NCBI GenBank assembly: GCA_958402445.1
Contig: CATXTO010000024.1
Span: 1 to 27,049 of the forward strand
DNA from: an uncultured Eubacteriales bacterium
Lineage (GTDB): Bacteria; Bacillota; Clostridia; Oscillospirales; Oscillospiraceae
Length of the DNA stretch: 27,049 bases
Direction: 5' to 3'
In this document: piece after piece, positions 24,174 through 27,049 of the stretch
Position numbering within the stretch: the first letter of the stretch is position 1
How the letters are laid out: each line of letters begins with the position of its first letter
Translations under genes and position numbers: made by a program
The notes under the pieces: model-generated
Told to the model about the DNA's origin: nothing
Seen by the model: only the letters and a program-made list of their open reading frames with translations
Databases searched by the model: none

Positions 24174-24545
24174 TTATGTAATTTCTTGCAGGCACGCCGG
24201 GTCTTCTCTTTCTTCTGTTTCGGCCTGAGGCTCCAACGCAGCCAAAAGCTGGAGGGCATGCTCCGCCGGAAGGCCTTCTCGCGCCTCGTTGATTTCTAAA
24301 AACCGCACCAGCATTTCAAAATACGCCTGGTTTAAAACCAAATTTGTGAGCAAGTCCACCGGGTTTATCTGCAATCGCTCCGCAATGTGCTCCACTGTAC
24401 CTAGACGCGGATTACCACGAGCGGACAACAGGTTTTGCAGATTGGATTTGGAGATGTAAAGTTCATCCGCAAAGCGTTGAATAGACCAGCTCTTATCCGT
24501 CCGAATCTGCTGCAGGGCTTTGCTCAGGTTTTCCTGTAAGACCAT
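24174..24545 (-). CDS. XRE-family helix-turn-helix regulator
   Basis: A 123-residue protein. Residues 19-66 form the Cro/CI-type domain (SWSIQRFADELYISKSNLQN, then LLSARGNPRLGTVEHIAERL and NPVDLL). The rest is a short acidic helical tail (LVRFLEINEAREGLPAEHAL) with no catalytic motif. It is monocistronic, with its own consensus promoter and terminator. It sits between spoVAD and murI, but neither is in its operon. The CCGGTATACTGG repeat over its -10 box suggests autoregulation. Confidence 0.88.
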   Translation of the reverse strand: MVLQENLSKALQQIRTDKSWSIQRFADELYISKSNLQNLLSARGNPRLGTVEHIAERLQINPVDLLTNLVLNQAYFEMLVRFLEINEAREGLPAEHALQLLAALEPQAETEEREDPACLQEIT

Positions 24546-24581
24546 GGTTACAACCTCTCTTTTCCATCTATCTGTAATACC

Positions 24582-24610
24582 AGTATACCGGCTTTACGAT
24601 AATCTGTCAA
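24582..24610 (-). promoter_or_regulatory. Promoter of the XRE regulator
   Basis: On the minus strand, TTGACA (24605-24610) and TATACT (24582-24587) are separated by 17 nt. The -10 box is centred in the near-palindrome CCGGTATACTGG, a possible operator. Confidence 0.8.
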
Positions 24611-24939
24611 ATCAAATTGATTTGCGTCGATTTATTTCTAGGTGAGAAGGCTGCTGCTGACTGCCCCCTGACCTTATAATGAAAAAATGAACAACACGGT
24701 TTCATATAGAAAAGGGCCCTGCCAGACGGCAGGGCCCTTTTCGTTTGCGTAAACAAAATCAGAGAGAGAAAAAGGAAGCACGGGAAGAAAATAAGAGGAG
24801 GTGGATGGTAAAGGCTGCGGCTCACGGCTGCCGCATTTCCTTTACGCTTTTATCCTAACGGACGAATTTGAACGCATTATGAATGAAAAGAAAATAAATC
24901 GAGTCAGAACTGTGAATAAAATGGGGAAACGGACTCATG
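24611..24939. other. Intergenic region with two hairpins, no clear gene
   Basis: This region holds the terminator described at 24710-24741. It also has a hairpin at 24808-24845 (GTAAAGG/CCTTTAC outer arms, TGCGGC/GCCGCA inner arms) followed by GCTTTTA on the plus strand. A 17-codon frame at 24805-24858 follows GGAGG at a spacing of only 3 nt and lies inside the hairpin, so I do not call it a gene. A small RNA is possible. Confidence 0.5.
24710..24741. terminator. Bidirectional terminator downstream of murI
   Basis: AAAAGGGCCCTGCC and GGCAGGGCCCTTTT make a perfect 14-bp stem with an AGAC loop and U-rich exits on both strands. It lies 199 bp after the murI stop codon. Confidence 0.88.
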
Positions 24940-25713
24940 TTAAGCATGTTCCAGCAGACGGGCGGACATTGCCAGAATTTCCCGGGATTTCAGGCTGTTT
25001 TGCAGCTCTACTGAGCCGGTCTCACCCTTGCGCAGGAGCCCCGCCGCCTGAAGCCGACGCAACGTCTCCCGGGCAGTTCCCGCGCCACCGTCTAATATCT
25101 CCACGGCTGGTCCGATAATTTCCTGGATCACGGGCCGCAGAAATGGATAGTGGGTACAGCCGAGAACGATAGCGTCGGGTTTATCGGAAAACTCAGGCGC
25201 CAACAGCGCCTTCAGATGGCTGTAAACCTGGGGCGTATGCAGGTGCCCTGCCTCCACCAGTTCCACCAGGCCCGGACAGGGAAGTGGCGTAATTTGGCAG
25301 GTTTGAGAAAACCGATTCATGAGGTCACAGAATTTGCGCTCTCGGAGCGTGACATTGGTGGCCATCACTAAAATTCGTCCCCCGCCATGCCGTTCCGCCG
25401 CCAGCTTGATGGCGGGCTCCATACCGACGATAATCATCCCTGGGTAAGCGGCTCGCAGTTCCTCAATGGCGGCGGCGGTCGCGGTGTTACAGGCCACCAC
25501 CACAGCCTTAATGCCCCGCCGCATCAGAGACCCGATGCGCGCCAGAGTCAGCGCGCGGACCTCCTGCGTAGGGCGTGTGCCGTACGGGGCCATTTGGGAA
25601 TCTCCAAAATATAAAAAACGTTCTGCGGGCATCCGCTTGACCAACTCCCGCAGGACGCTAATGCCTCCGATTCCGGAGTCAAACACCAAAATAAAGTCAT
25701 CTTTTTTATACAT
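24940..25713 (-). CDS. murI: Glutamate racemase
   Basis: Makes D-glutamate for peptidoglycan by cofactor-independent racemisation through two cysteines. A 257-residue cytoplasmic enzyme. FDSGIGGISVLRELVKRMP (Asp12 region) and FGDSQMAPYGTR (37-47) bind substrate. The catalytic pair is Cys75 (VVACNTATA) and Cys186 (VLGCTHYPFL). The C-terminal ILDGGAGTARE closes the fold. All motifs are intact, so it should be active. ATG 25713 follows AAGGTGAG, with a TATAAT promoter just upstream. It is divergent from the hydrolase operon. Confidence 0.97.
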   Translation of the reverse strand: MYKKDDFILVFDSGIGGISVLRELVKRMPAERFLYFGDSQMAPYGTRPTQEVRALTLARIGSLMRRGIKAVVVACNTATAAAIEELRAAYPGMIIVGMEPAIKLAAERHGGGRILVMATNVTLRERKFCDLMNRFSQTCQITPLPCPGLVELVEAGHLHTPQVYSHLKALLAPEFSDKPDAIVLGCTHYPFLRPVIQEIIGPAVEILDGGAGTARETLRRLQAAGLLRKGETGSVELQNSLKSREILAMSARLLEHA

Positions 25714-25732
25714 GCGCTCACCTTCTTAGTCT

Positions 25733-25761
25733 ATTATACCAAATTCAAGCGCTCCATGCAA
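25733..25761 (-). promoter_or_regulatory. Promoter of murI
   Basis: On the minus strand, TTGCAT (25756-25761) and TATAAT (25733-25738) are separated by 17 nt. The leader is about 15 nt. Confidence 0.75.
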
Positions 25762-25770
25762 TCAGCCCAA

Positions 25771-25799
25771 TTGACTTTTCCCCGGGGATTTGCTATGGT
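25771..25799 (+). promoter_or_regulatory. Promoter of the hydrolase-reductase operon
   Basis: TTGACT (25771-25776) and TATGGT (25794-25799) are separated by 17 nt. It lies back to back with the murI promoter, 9 bp from its -35 box. Confidence 0.7.
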
Positions 25800-25861
25800 A
25801 AAGAAAAGCAAGCGGCAAGGGAGCCAGAAGCGGACCGGCCGCGGCAGAAGGAGACGGCAAC

Positions 25862-26395
25862 ATGCAACGTTATTTATTTGTCATTGATTATCAGGTGGAT
25901 TTTGTAACCGGCGCATTGGGATTTCCCGGTGCAGAGGCGTTGGACGCCGGAATTGCAGAGCGAGTCCGGGCATACGGACCGGGCAGGGTTTACTTTACCC
26001 GGGATACCCACCTGCCTAATTACCTGCAGACCCGGGAGGGAAAACTGCTCCCAGTGACGCACTGCGTCCGGGGAACCCAGGGCTGGCAGCTCTATGGGCA
26101 GACGGCGCTCGCCCTGCAGGCATGCGGCGCCAAGGGCATAGACAAGGAGTCCTTTGGAATGAACTGCACGGACCCGGAGATACAAGCTGTTTTGCCGGAC
26201 CATGCCGACGAGGTGGAGCTGATTGGCTTGGTTTCCAACATTTGTGTGATCAGCAATGCCGTCGTTCTTCAGAGCCGTTATCCAAACGCGCGGATCATAG
26301 TGGATGCCGCTTTAACTGCAAGCGCAGATACAAGGCTGCATCAGGCTGCGCTGGACGTGCTGGAGGGGCTCCAAGTGGAAGTGCGTAATCGATGA
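25862..26395 (+). CDS. Isochorismatase-family cysteine hydrolase (nicotinamidase-like)
   Basis: A 177-residue enzyme. The catalytic triad is Asp9 (FVIDYQVDF), Lys95 (GIDKESF) and Cys128 (LVSNICVISNAV), with metal ligands Asp48 and His50 (TRDTHLPNYL) and His67 (VTHCVRGT). The metal site and the DTH motif favour a nicotinamidase-type amidase (nicotinamide to nicotinate) over isochorismatase, but the substrate is inferred. AAGGAG precedes ATG 25862. Its stop overlaps the start of the next gene by 4 bp (ATGA), so it is coupled to a flavodoxin-fold reductase, a pairing that suits NAD(P)-related metabolism. Confidence 0.88.
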   Translation: MQRYLFVIDYQVDFVTGALGFPGAEALDAGIAERVRAYGPGRVYFTRDTHLPNYLQTREGKLLPVTHCVRGTQGWQLYGQTALALQACGAKGIDKESFGMNCTDPEIQAVLPDHADEVELIGLVSNICVISNAVVLQSRYPNARIIVDAALTASADTRLHQAALDVLEGLQVEVRNR

Positions 26396-26979
26396 TGAGG
26401 CGGCTTTTGTATGTGGACTGCTGCATCCGCGGGCGCGCGTCCAGAACCCGTCAGCTAGGCGAGGCGTTTCTTGCCGCGCTGCCGGCAGATTGGTCTGTTT
26501 CAAGGTTGGAACTGATGCGGGAGGACCTGCGCTGCCTGCAGGGGGAGTTTTTTGAGGCAAGACAGTCGCTCTTGCAGCGCGGGCTGCGAAATCATCCCCG
26601 CTTCCGCTACGCCTGGCAATTTGCCCAAGCCGATGGTATCGTCATTGCCGCCCCGTTTTGGGACCTGAGCTTTCCGGCCCTGCTGAAAGTGTACGTGGAG
26701 AACGTTTCTGTAGAGGGGATCACCTTCGGCTGTGATGCCCACGGCTGCTATGGCATCTGCCGCGCGCAGCGTCTAGGGTTGATCACAACCCGGGGCGGCT
26801 GCTATGCGCACTCGCCCTTGGAGATGGGGAGCCGATATCTGGAGGCGCTGTCCCATTTTTTTGGAATCGGTGGGTATGACTGCGTAGCGGCCGACGGGTT
26901 AGACGCCCAGGATGCAGATCCTGTCGCCGTGTTGGCGGATGCTTGCCGAAGAGCGGCAGAATTGGCGCGGACCTTCTAA
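26392..26979 (+). CDS. Flavodoxin-fold NAD(P)H-dependent oxidoreductase
   Basis: A 195-residue protein with a flavodoxin-like Rossmann fold. The first strand (RLLYVDCCIRGRASRTRQLG) gives the FMN phosphate loop. ADGIVIAAPFWDLSFPALLK (residues 81-100) is the flavin-binding loop of the NQO/azoreductase group, in which the pattern P-x-W-x(3)-P-A-x-L-K is diagnostic. LGLITTRGGCYAHSPLEMGS provides the third loop. It probably reduces quinones or azo compounds with NAD(P)H and FMN; the specific substrate is unknown. It overlaps the hydrolase gene by 4 bp. ATG 26395 is an alternative start. Confidence 0.85.
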   Translation: MMRRLLYVDCCIRGRASRTRQLGEAFLAALPADWSVSRLELMREDLRCLQGEFFEARQSLLQRGLRNHPRFRYAWQFAQADGIVIAAPFWDLSFPALLKVYVENVSVEGITFGCDAHGCYGICRAQRLGLITTRGGCYAHSPLEMGSRYLEALSHFFGIGGYDCVAADGLDAQDADPVAVLADACRRAAELARTF

Positions 26980-26987
26980 CTGACTTG

Positions 26988-27010
26988 ACAAAAGGGAGCC
27001 CCTGCGGCAG
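26988..27010 (+). terminator. Left arm of an interrupted terminator (tentative)
   Basis: AAAAGGGAGCCCCTGC after the reductase stop looks like the A-rich first arm of a Rho-independent terminator. Its expected second arm (GCAGGGGCTCCC) is broken after GCAG, exactly where the 39-bp repeat begins. This reading supports an insertion into the terminator, but it is only inference. Confidence 0.3.
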
Positions 27011-27049
27011 TGAACAGGACCAGAAAAAACGGACAATAGACAAAGCCCC
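27011..27049 (+). repeat. 39-bp terminal repeat, right copy; probable insertion-sequence end
   Basis: Exact inverted copy of 17-55, ending at the last base of the window. Outward reading again starts TGAACAGGACC. Both window edges therefore show the same end of one repeated element facing out, as expected when an assembler stops at multi-copy insertion sequences. The internal bases of the element are outside the window. Confidence 0.55.

Noticed and set aside
24805..24858. 17-codon frame after GGAGG
   Set aside because: Spacing is only 3 nt, the codons form a hairpin, and no plus-strand gene follows that it could lead.
24801..25118. 105-codon plus-strand frame
   Set aside because: Most of it is antisense to murI, which has all catalytic motifs.
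1..27049. CRISPR arrays, rRNA or tRNA genes
   Set aside because: No direct-repeat/spacer pattern and no rRNA or tRNA structure was seen; the repeated units found are palindromes or NQ codons.

Overview
The window looks like a GC-rich chromosomal contig from a spore-forming anaerobic member of the Clostridia, most like gut Oscillospirales. Sporulation genes (spoIIR, spoVAD, spoVAE), AddAB instead of RecBCD, the MEP-pathway gene ispE, a CIRCE-controlled Hsp20 and GGAGG-type ribosome binding sites all fit this. The placement rests on gene content and codon style, not on a marker gene such as rRNA. No rRNA, tRNA or CRISPR array was found.

Positions 1 to about 5300 are a decayed mobile-element island, read mostly on the minus strand. 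It holds a 3'-truncated large serine recombinase, a frameshifted orphan response regulator, a 25-codon duplicate of that regulator's start, a low-GC TetR plus CPBP-protease cassette with a 34-bp perfect palindromic operator, a probable relaxase remnant, an oriT-like hairpin region, and the C-terminal half of a second large serine recombinase. Six copies of a hairpin with the core CTGGAC-N5-GTCCAG lie between these modules and nowhere else in the window. Their arms covary, which makes them the most unusual signal here.

Positions 5400 to 7000 hold small stress and regulator genes: hsp20 under a promoter whose -10 box lies inside a CIRCE operator, and a PadR-DUF1048 pair with a consensus promoter. 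Positions 7290 to 11841 hold a divergent pair of membrane-anchored proteins. One is a eukaryotic-like kinase with an extracellular fibronectin-III-like array. The other is a zinc-ribbon protein with extracellular Ig-like (Big_2) repeats. They share a 151-bp two-way promoter region and may form a sensing system.

Positions 11848 to 22262 are core chromosome: DUF378, DUF1015, ispE, spoIIR, a hairpin-rich leader, then addB and addA. AddB lacks a recognisable Walker A motif but keeps the nuclease and iron-sulfur residues. Positions 22277 to 24610 carry spoVAD, spoVAE and, after them, a 51-residue protein that is almost only Asn and Gln, followed upstream by an XRE regulator. Positions 24710 to 26979 carry glutamate racemase, divergent from a two-gene operon of an isochorismatase-like hydrolase and a flavodoxin-fold reductase.

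A 39-bp sequence (17-55 and 27011-27049) lies at both window ends in inverted orientation. It has the look of an IS3-family terminal repeat, so the contig probably stops where two copies of one insertion sequence begin.
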